NCBI RefSeq assembly: GCF_038592985.1
Contig: NZ_CP151951.1
Coordinates: 4,938,501-5,002,500, forward strand
Length of the DNA stretch: 64,000 nt
Direction: 5' to 3'
Source of the DNA: Paenibacillus sp. FSL R10-2782
GTDB lineage: Bacteria; Bacillota; Bacilli; Paenibacillales; Paenibacillaceae
In this document: positions 55,722 to 63,410 of the stretch, piece after piece
Layout: the number at the start of each line of letters is the position of its first letter
How positions within the stretch are numbered: the stretch's first letter is position 1
Program-made: the position numbers and the translations under genes
The notes under the pieces: model-generated
Database searches by the model: none
Told to the model about the DNA's origin: nothing
Seen by the model: only the letters and a program-made list of their open reading frames with translations

Positions 55722-55789
55722 ACAATAACCTCCATTAATAATATTAGACACAATAAAACCGTTCTGTATTTGAAATGCCAATACATTAT

Positions 55790-55816
55790 ATATCGGTAAA
55801 TGAGTGCAAATATTTA
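55790..55816 (-). promoter_or_regulatory. sigma-D promoter of flaG-fliD-fliS-fliT
   Basis: Minus strand TAAA (55816-55813), 15-base spacer, ACCGATAT (55797-55790), 7 of 8 against GCCGATAT with consensus spacing. About 70 bases before flaG. Confidence 0.8.
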
Positions 55817-55840
55817 TGAAAAAATAAAATAAAAAACAAA

Positions 55841-55872
55841 AAAAGATCCTGCGATAAGCAGGATCTTTTTTT
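55841..55872. terminator. hag terminator
   Basis: AAAAAAAGATCCTGC-GATAA-GCAGGATCTTTTTTT across 55841-55872 forms a perfect stem with A and T runs on both sides, about 20 bases after the hag stop. Confidence 0.93.
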
Positions 55873-55893
55873 GTAAACTTATGTCGTTTAAAA

Positions 55894-56664
55894 TTAACGC
55901 AGCAACGACAGTACGCCTTGTGGCGCGGAGTTTGCTTGTGAAAGCATGGATTGGGAAGCTTGCAGCAAGATGTTGTTTTTGGACAGAGTAACCATTTCTT
56001 TTGCCATGTCAGTATCACGAATACGGGATTCGGAAGCTGTCAGGTTTTCTACAGTTGTGCCCAAGTTGTTGGAAGTATATTCCATACGGTTTTGCATAGC
56101 ACCCAGGTTCGCACGTTGCTTAGCAACTTTTTCAATTGCTTTAGTTGTAGCAGACAAACTTACTGCAGAAGTAAGACCACGGATATCAGTGGAATCGATA
56201 CCTTTAATAGTAAGAACGAACGCGTTATCATCAGCTTGGATTTTAACGCTTCCACCGGAAATCGCAATACCGTTGAATTTAGTGTTGGACAGGATTGCAT
56301 CAATTTGACCGCCCAATTGACCAAGTTCTGCTTTGATGTTGGATTTATCGCCAGCGCTGTAAGTATCATTGAGTTGTTGAACGCTCAGCTCTTTCATACG
56401 AGTCAACATGGAGGATACTTCGTTCATTGCACCCTCAGCTGTTTGTGCGAAAGAGATACCATCTTGAACGTTGCGTTGTGCTTGTTCCAGACCACGGATT
56501 TGACCGCGCATTTTTTCGGAAATGGAGAGACCAGCAGCATCGTCAGCTGCACGGTTGATACGCAGACCTGAAGACAATTTTTCCATGTTTTTACTTGCTG
56601 CTGAGTTGTTCAATTGCATGTTACGGTGTGTATTTACTGCTGGTAAGTTGTGATTGATAATCAT
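55894..56664 (-). CDS. hag: flagellin
   Basis: A 256-residue flagellin, short for the family. The start is the ATG at 56664 (MIINHNLPAVNTHRNMQ) after GGGAGGAAATATAAAA. The conserved D0/D1 N-terminus (MEKLSSGLRINRAADDAAGL, AQTAEGAMNEVSSMLTRMKE) and C-terminus (NLTASESRIRDTDMAKEMV, LLQASQSMLSQANSAPQGVL) are nearly joined, with a central region of only about 60 residues, so there is no large D2/D3 domain. The neighbouring maf island predicts O-glycosylation of exposed Ser/Thr in the central part. It is monocistronic with a sigma-D promoter and a CsrA-type leader. Confidence 0.97.
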   Translation of the reverse strand: MIINHNLPAVNTHRNMQLNNSAASKNMEKLSSGLRINRAADDAAGLSISEKMRGQIRGLEQAQRNVQDGISFAQTAEGAMNEVSSMLTRMKELSVQQLNDTYSAGDKSNIKAELGQLGGQIDAILSNTKFNGIAISGGSVKIQADDNAFVLTIKGIDSTDIRGLTSAVSLSATTKAIEKVAKQRANLGAMQNRMEYTSNNLGTTVENLTASESRIRDTDMAKEMVTLSKNNILLQASQSMLSQANSAPQGVLSLLR

Positions 56665-56672
56665 TTTTATAT

Positions 56673-56710
56673 TTCCTCCCTGAAATGGTTTAATTCCCAC
56701 GTCCTTGTGG
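56673..56710 (-). promoter_or_regulatory. CsrA-type binding sites in the hag leader
   Basis: Minus strand: a hairpin CCAC-AAGGAC-GTGG (56710-56697) presents GGA in a six-base loop, matching the CsrA consensus ACARGGAUGU closely. A second GGA lies in the ribosome site AGGGAGGAA (56681-56673), 16 bases downstream. Two such sites flank the hag start in B. subtilis, where CsrA blocks translation until FliW removes it. Confidence 0.7.
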
Positions 56711-56762
56711 TATAAGCGTCTTCACAGGTCGGCCGCCCTGAAGAATTACCGCTCTAAAATAT

Positions 56763-56790
56763 ATATCGACCCTATGATGAGAATTGTTTA
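56763..56790 (-). promoter_or_regulatory. sigma-D promoter of hag
   Basis: Minus strand TAAA (56790-56787), 16-base spacer, GTCGATAT (56770-56763), 7 of 8 against GCCGATAT. It leaves a leader of about 90 bases before hag. The remaining spacer up to 57031 is AT-rich, and I see nothing else in it. Confidence 0.75.
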
Positions 56791-57031
56791 TAGCATTTCG
56801 ATTTTTTTTGAAATATTTCTTAGTAGTCTACGACTTGGTTATTTCGATTTAAAACCAACATTTTATACATGATGACTTTATCCAAGTCCGACCTGTCCAC
56901 AACTATCCTTAAGCCATCAAACTTCCGAAATCACCTGATTAGAGATTTTCGATATTACGATAAACAGTTGAGTGTATGGATATATCAATTTACTGTTCCA
57001 GATAATTAAGCATAAAATCTAGTCAATCAAA

Positions 57032-57056
57032 GGCCGACACTTTACTTGTGTCGGCC
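57032..57056 (-). terminator. terminator after csrA
   Basis: GGCCGACAC at 57032-57040 pairs perfectly with GTGTCGGCC at 57048-57056. On the minus strand it is followed by TTTGATT. About 35 bases after the csrA stop. Confidence 0.75.
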
Positions 57057-57091
57057 TTTCTCAATGAATGTCCACCGCTATGACTAGCAAA

Positions 57092-57325
57092 TCAGGACTT
57101 TCTCTCTTTCATATCCAATATAGCACTTTGAATGGCATTGGAATCCATAACTGCACATTGATTATTTTGCTGAATAGCCTCAAAAACTTCTTTTCGATAG
57201 ATATCAATATCCTTAGGAGCAGAAATACCAATTTTCACAGTATCCCCTTCGACGGAAAGAACAGTGACAACAATATCATTCTGAATTACAATGGATTCGC
57301 CCTTTTTACGTGTTAATACCAGCAT
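57092..57325 (-). CDS. csrA: carbon storage regulator CsrA
   Basis: A 77-residue RNA-binding dimer (MLVLTRKKGESIVIQNDI) with the usual C-terminal AIQSAILDMKERKS extension of Firmicute CsrA. It represses hag translation and is antagonised by FliW. Its ATG shares a base with the fliW stop (TGATG), so the two are made in a fixed ratio. Likely target sites are visible in the hag leader. Confidence 0.96.
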   Translation of the reverse strand: MLVLTRKKGESIVIQNDIVVTVLSVEGDTVKIGISAPKDIDIYRKEVFEAIQQNNQCAVMDSNAIQSAILDMKERKS

Positions 57326-57771
57326 CAGGACTCACCGCCTTTGCTTAACTCTGTTCCATTCCATAATGGATGCTTAATTGTATAGTCTGTATTCTGCAAA
57401 ACAATTTGCTTTCCTGTATGCTGTTCCACGTTAAAAATTAAAGGTGCAAGCAAATTAACCGTTGTTTTGGATTGATCACTGTTCCATGTGCAGATACATC
57501 GCACTGCTATCTGTTCTTGACTGGTAATTCCAATATCCTCAAGAGCATCATCAGATAGCTCAAATTCATAATCTTCAAAGAAATCAAATGGATTTACGGT
57601 AATAAAAATAGTAGCAGGTTGCTCTACTGCACTGAAAAGACTAAATAATTCATTATGCTCCTGTAGTTGAAATTCCCGAAGTTGTTCAAAGCCTGGTATT
57701 CCTTTTGGAAACACATAAAGAACGGTGCTGGTATCTTTGTTTTCTTCTTCAATTTTCTGTTTTGGGGTCAT
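57325..57771 (-). CDS. fliW: flagellar assembly factor FliW
   Basis: A 148-residue protein that binds both CsrA and cytoplasmic flagellin, giving partner-switch control of hag translation. Family stretches are FPKGIPGFEQLREFQLQEH and TVNPFDFFEDYEFELSDDAL, with SKTTVNLLAPLIFNVEQHTG near the C-terminus. AGGAGGAGTTACTA precedes the ATG. A terminator-like hairpin lies just upstream. Confidence 0.95.
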   Translation of the reverse strand: MTPKQKIEEENKDTSTVLYVFPKGIPGFEQLREFQLQEHNELFSLFSAVEQPATIFITVNPFDFFEDYEFELSDDALEDIGITSQEQIAVRCICTWNSDQSKTTVNLLAPLIFNVEQHTGKQIVLQNTDYTIKHPLWNGTELSKGGES

Positions 57772-57796
57772 TAGTAACTCCTCCTATAAATAGTAA

Positions 57797-57827
57797 CAAA
57801 AAAGCTACGGACCACTCGTCCATAGCT
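57797..57827 (-). terminator. terminator or attenuator between flgL and fliW
   Basis: Minus strand AAGCTA-TGGAC with GTCCG-TAGCTT (57827-57801) and a TTTTTT run, placed directly before the fliW ribosome site. Readthrough would be needed for fliW-csrA unless they have a promoter in flgL. Confidence 0.7.
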
Positions 57828-57853
57828 TCAAGTAACAATGTCAAAGATAAAAA

Positions 57854-58762
57854 TCAACTCATAAAGTCCATCAAAGATGGCTGCATAATCTTGGCAGATG
57901 ATTTCAAGGCAGCCTCATAGATAGTTTGGGCAGACGTAGCTTGAATCATCAGACTAGCAACATCTGCATCCTCTGTCTTGGCTTGAAGTGTCGTCAAATT
58001 CAAATTACGATCATCTAAACGGGCTTGTACCAATTCAACCCGGTTCGTGCGTGCACCTACTTCAGACAAACTTGTTTGCATTTTGGTAAAACGGGATTCA
58101 ATGCTTGAAAGTTGACTTGATATTGCTGTACTATTCCCACTGGTTAATGCGGTGGATAATGCATCCATGACCTTAAAAACATTATCTGCATCTGTCGATT
58201 TCCCGAAAAAATCGCTGCCTGACGTATTTACCCGAAATGCATCTTGATCCCCGATCGCATAACTTACTGCACCTTGATCCGGATTAATCTGATCATAACT
58301 CGTGACCGTAGCTGATAGCTGATACGGTGCCTGATCATAATTTTGCCCATTGAAAACATACTTCCCACGAAGCTGGCTGTTACCAATATTCATCATTTGC
58401 TCTTTTAGTTGGTCAACTTCCAGCTTAATCGAATCCAAGGCGGATTGAGGAAGTGTTTCACTTGAAGCCTGAACTGTCAGCTCTTTGAGACGCTTCATTA
58501 CATCACTGCTCTGTTGCATGGTGGTATCAGTAAAATCTAACCAGCTAACAGCTGCGTCTGAATTGGTTTTGTATTGCTCATTAGAAGCCAACTCAGCTCT
58601 GTAACGCAGTGCATAGGTTACCCCTACCGGGTCGTCTGAAGGCTTATTCAGCTTACGACCGGTTGAAATCTGATTTTCCAATTTATTCGTATTATTGTTA
58701 TTCCGATTCAGGTTACTGAGCAGTTGCATATTGGTCATCCCTGAGGTTACTCGAATTGGCAT
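57854..58762 (-). CDS. flgL: flagellar hook-associated protein FlgL
   Basis: A 302-residue hook-filament junction protein. The flagellin-like N-terminus is PIRVTSGMTNMQLLSNLNRN and NQISTGRKLNKPSDDPVG; the C-terminus is KTEDADVASLMIQATSAQTI followed by a short helix. GGTGGAGTAAGGT precedes the ATG; the gene lies 24 bases after flgK. In B. subtilis yviE lies between flgL and fliW; here it is absent. Confidence 0.96.
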   Translation of the reverse strand: MPIRVTSGMTNMQLLSNLNRNNNNTNKLENQISTGRKLNKPSDDPVGVTYALRYRAELASNEQYKTNSDAAVSWLDFTDTTMQQSSDVMKRLKELTVQASSETLPQSALDSIKLEVDQLKEQMMNIGNSQLRGKYVFNGQNYDQAPYQLSATVTSYDQINPDQGAVSYAIGDQDAFRVNTSGSDFFGKSTDADNVFKVMDALSTALTSGNSTAISSQLSSIESRFTKMQTSLSEVGARTNRVELVQARLDDRNLNLTTLQAKTEDADVASLMIQATSAQTIYEAALKSSAKIMQPSLMDFMS

Positions 58763-58786
58763 ACCTTACTCCACCTTCTCATTATA

Positions 58787-60367
58787 CTAGAGACCTACGC
58801 GGCCTGTACCATTAATCAGCTTATCCAACAGTTGGTCAAATGTAGTCATGAACCGAGAGGCTGCACTGTAGGCATGCTGAAATTTAATCATGCTCGACAT
58901 TTCTTCATCCAAAGACACCCCACTGACCGACTGACGGTTCATGTCCACTTGCTCGGTCAACAGCTGTGCATTTTGCGATTGGCGCTCTGCTTCCTTGGTT
59001 TGGACGCCCAATTGTCCTACGATTGAACTGAAAAAGTCATCTACCGTGGTAGTCTGGGCTTGAGTGGTATTAAAGCCAAACTTCACATTTTTCAGGTTCG
59101 CCATAGCCAATGCCAAAGCATTGTTACCTACGGTTACCTTCTCATTCGCCGTACCCGTTCCATCTACTCGCAAAGAGCTGGAAATTTTATTGGGATCATC
59201 TTGAATATCCTTATTCAGCGTAATATTACCTGCTGTAATGGCAGCCCCATCTTTGGAGGTAAAGAATGCCTCACCTTTTTGTGGTGTCGTGCCACTAAGC
59301 GTGTATCCTAGCTGGTGAAGGCCATTAATCCCTTGTACAGTTACTTTTAAATCAGCCGTCAAGGTTCTATTGTTATTCGCATTCGAGTAAGTGACTGCTG
59401 TGTTATTGGCACCCGAATTCAGTACCGTTCCCTCGGGTAGAACTGTACCTGCGGGTAAAGTAATTTCAATGTTGCCATTCGCCAGCGTATTAGCCAACTG
59501 GTCCATCTGACTCTTATAATCTGCTACATATTTATCCCGGGATAGAATCATACCGTATACTTCTCCGCCGGTTAAAGTCCCCCCCTGATATGCAGCCTCA
59601 AGACCAGCCGCTGTAATAGCTGTTACCTCTGTACCCGCAACAGCTATTTGTCCGGCCACCGTTACCTGATAGCCGTTATCCAACTGAGTTACCTGCACAT
59701 TCGCAAGTTTGGACAACTGATCAATCGCATAATCCCGCTGATCCCGCAAATCATTCGGGTTATCTCCAATTTGTTCCAACTTATAAATATTACCGTTCAA
59801 ATCCGCTACAGACTGCAATAATGAGTTCATTTCAGTTGTTTTTAGTGTAACGTTACTAGTTAAATCAGAACTAAGTGCATCCAGCTGTTTGCTGGCCTGA
59901 TTCATAGCATCTGTCAGAGCAAGCGTAGTCTCTTTTACAATTTTGCGATTCGTGACATCCTGAGGGTCTTGACTCAGATCGGACCATGCATCCCAAAAGT
60001 TATCCATGACCTTGCGGATCCCCGTATCCGAGGGCTCGTTCATAATGGTCTCAAGCTTGTTCAGCGTATCATAACGGATATCCCAGCCACCTTGAGAAGA
60101 ACTTTCGTTACGGTACTGGTCATCTAGAAACGTCTGACGAACACGCTCAATAGCGGTAAATTCAACCCCTGTACCCATCTGACCTCTTACAACAGAACGG
60201 TTCAAACCATATGCCTCCATAGATTCAGAGGCTTTCATACTGACCACTTGTCTGGAATAACCGGCTGTGTTGGCATTTGAGATATTGTGTCCGGTTGTAT
60301 TTAATGCTGCGGTTTGTGTGTTTAAGCTTCTTTTCGCTGTTTCTATACCATGAAATGTTGAGACCAT
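58787..60367 (-). CDS. flgK: flagellar hook-associated protein FlgK
   Basis: A 526-residue hook-associated protein 1. The N-terminus (STFHGIETAKRSLNTQTAAL, NTTGHNISNANTAGYSRQ) and C-terminus (GVSLDEEMSSMIKFQHAYSA) are canonical. The middle is a variable domain. AAAGGAGGAAGAC precedes the ATG. It caps the hook with FlgL and is exported with the FlgN chaperone encoded just upstream. Confidence 0.96.
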   Translation of the reverse strand: MVSTFHGIETAKRSLNTQTAALNTTGHNISNANTAGYSRQVVSMKASESMEAYGLNRSVVRGQMGTGVEFTAIERVRQTFLDDQYRNESSSQGGWDIRYDTLNKLETIMNEPSDTGIRKVMDNFWDAWSDLSQDPQDVTNRKIVKETTLALTDAMNQASKQLDALSSDLTSNVTLKTTEMNSLLQSVADLNGNIYKLEQIGDNPNDLRDQRDYAIDQLSKLANVQVTQLDNGYQVTVAGQIAVAGTEVTAITAAGLEAAYQGGTLTGGEVYGMILSRDKYVADYKSQMDQLANTLANGNIEITLPAGTVLPEGTVLNSGANNTAVTYSNANNNRTLTADLKVTVQGINGLHQLGYTLSGTTPQKGEAFFTSKDGAAITAGNITLNKDIQDDPNKISSSLRVDGTGTANEKVTVGNNALALAMANLKNVKFGFNTTQAQTTTVDDFFSSIVGQLGVQTKEAERQSQNAQLLTEQVDMNRQSVSGVSLDEEMSSMIKFQHAYSAASRFMTTFDQLLDKLINGTGRVGL

Positions 60368-60382
60368 GTCTTCCTCCTTTAA

Positions 60383-60883
60383 TTAGGCGCGTGTATCAAA
60401 TAGTCCCGCTCGTACAGCTGATGCACTTTTATCAGCCGGGCGCTGGTAAGTCGCCTCCGATTCCGCATAATATGACATACTCTCAATGGAAAAATCGATA
60501 TAGGAAATCGCCTGCTGTATAAGCTGTTGATTCAACTCATTTAGTTTCTTCAATTCCTGAAGGGTATCCGCCAAATTTTTTTGAATATGAAGGAGCCGCT
60601 GCTTGTCTTCTGGATCAAAAACGAGACGGGATAATTCAGTAATATTGAGGTTCAACCTGGACTTAATGCCACGTTCCTGCAAAAATGCATATGCAGCCTG
60701 CATACGCTGTTCATCCAACTGCTCAATATATCTGGAAAGCTTCGATTCCTGATTCATGACAGCGATAAGCTGTTCCACACGATTGGAGATCAGCGCATCT
60801 TTTTTCTGCTCTCCCAATGAAATTAATTGCTGATGTGACACCCTGAGTTCCTCCAACACATCAATCAGGCGCACTAAAGGCAT
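60383..60883 (-). CDS. flgN: flagellar export chaperone FlgN
   Basis: A 166-residue coiled-coil protein (LIDVLEELRVSHQQLISLGE, LLHIQKNLADTLQELKKLNE) assigned by position between flgM and flgK and by FlgN-like helices. The ATG at 60883 has AGGTG six bases upstream and is preferred; GTG at 60892 is possible. It delivers FlgK and FlgL to the export apparatus. Confidence 0.88.
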   Translation of the reverse strand: MPLVRLIDVLEELRVSHQQLISLGEQKKDALISNRVEQLIAVMNQESKLSRYIEQLDEQRMQAAYAFLQERGIKSRLNLNITELSRLVFDPEDKQRLLHIQKNLADTLQELKKLNELNQQLIQQAISYIDFSIESMSYYAESEATYQRPADKSASAVRAGLFDTRA

Positions 60884-60892
60884 ATCCTTCAC

Positions 60893-61168
60893 CTAGCTTT
60901 CGGAAGACTGCTTGAAGTAAGGCAACAGCTTCTCTGCAATTTTGTCAGCATCCACACGGTAAGTTCCAGAAGCTACTTGCTGCTTAAGCTCCTGAATCTT
61001 TTTAACGCGGTCTGCGTCACTGCTACGGTTCAGCATTTCCATCGCTTCCGGGGAAATCGAGACCTCGTCCTTGCGACGGGATTTCTTTTGTTCCTCTTGG
61101 CGTCCTGCTTCAATATTTCGTTGATATGGGTTAATGGCTCCGATGCGGTTGGTCTCGTTAATTTTCAT
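60893..61168 (-). CDS. flgM: anti-sigma-D factor FlgM
   Basis: A 91-residue protein starting at the ATG at 61168 (MKINETNRIGAINPYQRN), with GGAAGGTGG upstream. The C-terminal sigma-binding region is DRVKKIQELKQQVASGTYRV followed by KIAEKLLPYF. It holds sigma-D inactive until the hook is finished, so it governs the sigma-D promoters noted before hag, flaG and probably maf. First gene after a strong terminator, so it should have its own promoter in 61169-61281; I did not find a clear one. Confidence 0.95.
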   Translation of the reverse strand: MKINETNRIGAINPYQRNIEAGRQEEQKKSRRKDEVSISPEAMEMLNRSSDADRVKKIQELKQQVASGTYRVDADKIAEKLLPYFKQSSES

Positions 61169-61281
61169 AACTTCCACCTTCCTTATTTATTTGAAATGGT
61201 CAGAATGTATCAGACGACATAGCGTCGAACATGGTTCGTATTATGTCTTACTTCTTTATTTTGTGCATGGTTGCTGAAAAT

Positions 61282-61314
61282 AAAAAAACCGATAAGCTCT
61301 ATAAAGATTATCGG
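61282..61314 (-). terminator. terminator of yvyF
   Basis: Minus strand CCGATAA-TCTTTATAGAGC-TTATCGG (61314-61289) followed by TTTTTTTATTTT. Confidence 0.88.
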
Positions 61315-61364
61315 CGGTATTTGAACCTTTTTGAATAGCTAAATTCGTTTTTAATTCCCTTGTA

Positions 61365-61775
61365 CTACTTTCCGCGAAGTTTATCAATCGCACTGTAGGT
61401 ACCTGAACCCATACCATTACTCTGATCCTGCTTGCTGCTTTCGCTGACGGCCTGATGCAGGTCTTTGGTCAGGCGTGTTCGACAAGAATCGCACATATGC
61501 CCTTCCCGAATCTGTGTCCCGCATACCTCGCAAGGATACGTCATATTAGGGGCATTAGCAATGGAAATACGTCCCTCACGTATAAAGGTTGTAATTTGCT
61601 TAACGGATATCCCGGTAGCCTCCGAAAGCTCATGCATATGAATCCCCTTATTTTCACGTATATATTTGACGCATTGCTCGTATTCAAGCTCAATTTCTTT
61701 AATACAGTTTTGGCAGATTCCCCTAACATTCATAATAAACAGCTTTCCACAGCGAGGACAGTTATCCAAGTTCAT
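61365..61775 (-). CDS. yvyF: flagellar region protein YvyF (TIGR03826-like), zinc-ribbon and HTH
   Basis: A 136-residue protein with two pairs of Cys motifs, CPRC...CQNC at the N-terminus and CEVC...CDSC near residue 85-100, enclosing a helix-turn-helix-like stretch (MHELSEATGISVKQITTFIR). It lies between comFC and flgM as in B. subtilis. A regulatory or assembly role for flagella is proposed for the family but not established. Confidence 0.92.
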   Translation of the reverse strand: MNLDNCPRCGKLFIMNVRGICQNCIKEIELEYEQCVKYIRENKGIHMHELSEATGISVKQITTFIREGRISIANAPNMTYPCEVCGTQIREGHMCDSCRTRLTKDLHQAVSESSKQDQSNGMGSGTYSAIDKLRGK

Positions 61776-62567
61776 CCTCTACAGCGCCCCTTTCCTGTTT
61801 CCGATCTTGTATTGGTGTATCCTTACATTACCTTATACCTAAGAGCCTCGTCTAGCGAATATTTTTAAAAAAAGAAGGGATAGATTTTACACAAATGCAC
61901 ATTTTGTACGATATCATAATAAAGGTACAAAATACTTACGGACTCTGATTAGGTAGTGCAACGAAAAATCTAAGCATTTAAATACCAACTAACGGGGCCA
62001 TAATCTAACATCAAATCTTTCCTCATATATATAATGATATGCAAATGGCATGTAACCTAAGGGGACAAAAGATTACTCCCAATTGCATGTGTCTGTTTAT
62101 TGTCATACAACGCTCAGGTTTTTAGATTAAAATAAAATAAGCGCCATTCCTGTTATTTCGGGAATAGCGCTTCACTATAGTTAAAATAGCTGTATATGAT
62201 ATAAATGGGTGTATATATGCAAATCAAAATGAGGGGAAAACCGGGCGAAACAATCTTCAGAAGAATTCAAGTTCACCTGTGCCCCGAATACTACTAAATA
62301 ACTGCTACAAATCCGGGGGAACGGTGCCCATACGAATGCTCCGCACATGGAGTGTGGGTATTCATTATATCAATGAGACTAACATCATTCCTGGTTAAAA
62401 TCTATCTGAAGATACGTGTAGACGCACCATTGAAAAATTGCAGCCAAAAAAACATACTATTTCACAAATAATTATTCAAAAAAGCATTGTTTTAATAGAT
62501 GCCTTCCCGTATACTGTAGTCAAACACTTGGTTTAATAAAAAACATTTATTATGAATTTATAATGAA
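61776..62567. other. yvyF-LysM spacer with operator-like repeat and stray terminator
   Basis: A 792-base spacer without a credible ORF. ATTTTGTAC (61901-61909) and GTACAAAAT (61925-61933) form an exact nine-base inverted repeat about 130 bases before yvyF, possibly an operator. A minus-strand terminator (AAGCGCTATTCC with GGAATGGCGCTT, 62172-62139, then TTATTTTATT) lies 400 bases past the LysM stop, which implies a long LysM 3' tail or an unannotated minus-strand RNA. A further hairpin lies around 62325-62362. Confidence 0.45.
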
Positions 62568-63026
62568 TTATTTATTAGTGTTTGCTTGCGGAACTTGCAG
62601 TTCTTGGCCTACTTTAATCAGGTTGTTGATTTTAAGCAGTTCTTCCACAGTTACACCATATTTTTCAGCAATGGAAGTCAGCGTATCGCCATCTTGAACA
62701 CTTACTGTGATTGTATTTACAGTAGCCGGTGTTACAGTTGTAGTAGCTGGTGTTGTAGTTGTTGCTTGATTATTGTTCTCAGTAGCTGGTTGAGCCGGTG
62801 TTGTAGTTGTGGCATTTCCTGTTCCGAAGACTTTAGCTTCAAATGCTTTTTGTGCTGCTTCTTGTTGTTCTCTTATCAATTGGTCCTCTGCTTGTTGTCT
62901 TTCATACTCAGAACCAGACTGTGCGGCGGATACTTGACCTGTAGCAAGTGGACTCAACAGAGATACTGCACCTAAACTAATTGCCAACATGCTAGATACT
63001 GCTACCTTTTTTATTACGTTTTCCAT
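62568..63026 (-). CDS. secreted LysM-domain protein
   Basis: A 152-residue protein starting at the ATG at 63026 (MENVIKKVAVSSMLAISLG), with AAGAGGAGAG upstream. A signal peptide ends near VSAAQSG. A Gln/Glu-rich helix (RQQAEDQLIREQQEAAQKAF) follows, then a Thr/Pro-rich linker with TTTTPA repeats, and one C-terminal LysM domain (VQDGDTLTSIAEKYGVTVEE). It binds peptidoglycan and carries no visible enzyme. It interrupts the usual comFC-yvyF pair. The promoter is far upstream (63256-63285), leaving a leader of about 225 bases. Confidence 0.88.
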   Translation of the reverse strand: MENVIKKVAVSSMLAISLGAVSLLSPLATGQVSAAQSGSEYERQQAEDQLIREQQEAAQKAFEAKVFGTGNATTTTPAQPATENNNQATTTTPATTTVTPATVNTITVSVQDGDTLTSIAEKYGVTVEELLKINNLIKVGQELQVPQANTNK

Positions 63027-63255
63027 GATTTTTTCTCTCCTCTTTTTAAGTTGAATTTTAATTAACTGCTTTACTACTGAGCGAGACACTCCCAATGTCC
63101 GCTCTCTTGTCGTTAGCTAGTCATTTATTACCAATCCATGTTAGCTATCAACAGATAGAAATTGTACTCCTATTTTCCAAATAAATCAACCTCTAAATTG
63201 AAATATTCTGTTTTCACCCCTCACTACCTTACTTTTTGTGCGTGTCTATATTTTT

Positions 63256-63285
63256 ATTATATACCTCTCTCTATCTCGTTGTCAA
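63256..63285 (-). promoter_or_regulatory. LysM gene promoter with long leader
   Basis: Minus strand TTGACA (63285-63280), 18-base spacer, TATAAT (63261-63256). The leader of about 225 bases contains a GAGCG/CGCTC hairpin near 63090-63115 and two copies of TAGCTAAC, suggesting structured 5' control. Confidence 0.75.
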
Positions 63286-63410
63286 ATCTTGCTCATTGTG
63301 CGGTTTAAAAGGCTTCTCTGCTCTAGCATTTGGGCTTTTCTCGGAACGGTAAGAACTTTGTTCCCTGGCTCCAAACCAAAACTCTCGTAAAGGGGACATG
63401 AAATTCAGGC

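Noticed and set aside
55722..56018. N-terminal extension of FlaG to 224 residues
   Set aside because: It reads back through the hag terminator and sigma-D promoter; a strong ribosome site marks the ATG at 55721.
62290..62410. Stretch with ATCCGGGGGAAC and GAGACTAAC resembling parts of the c-di-AMP (ydaO) riboswitch
   Set aside because: The spacing and the second conserved block do not fit, and the strand points into the 3' end of the LysM gene rather than a coding start.
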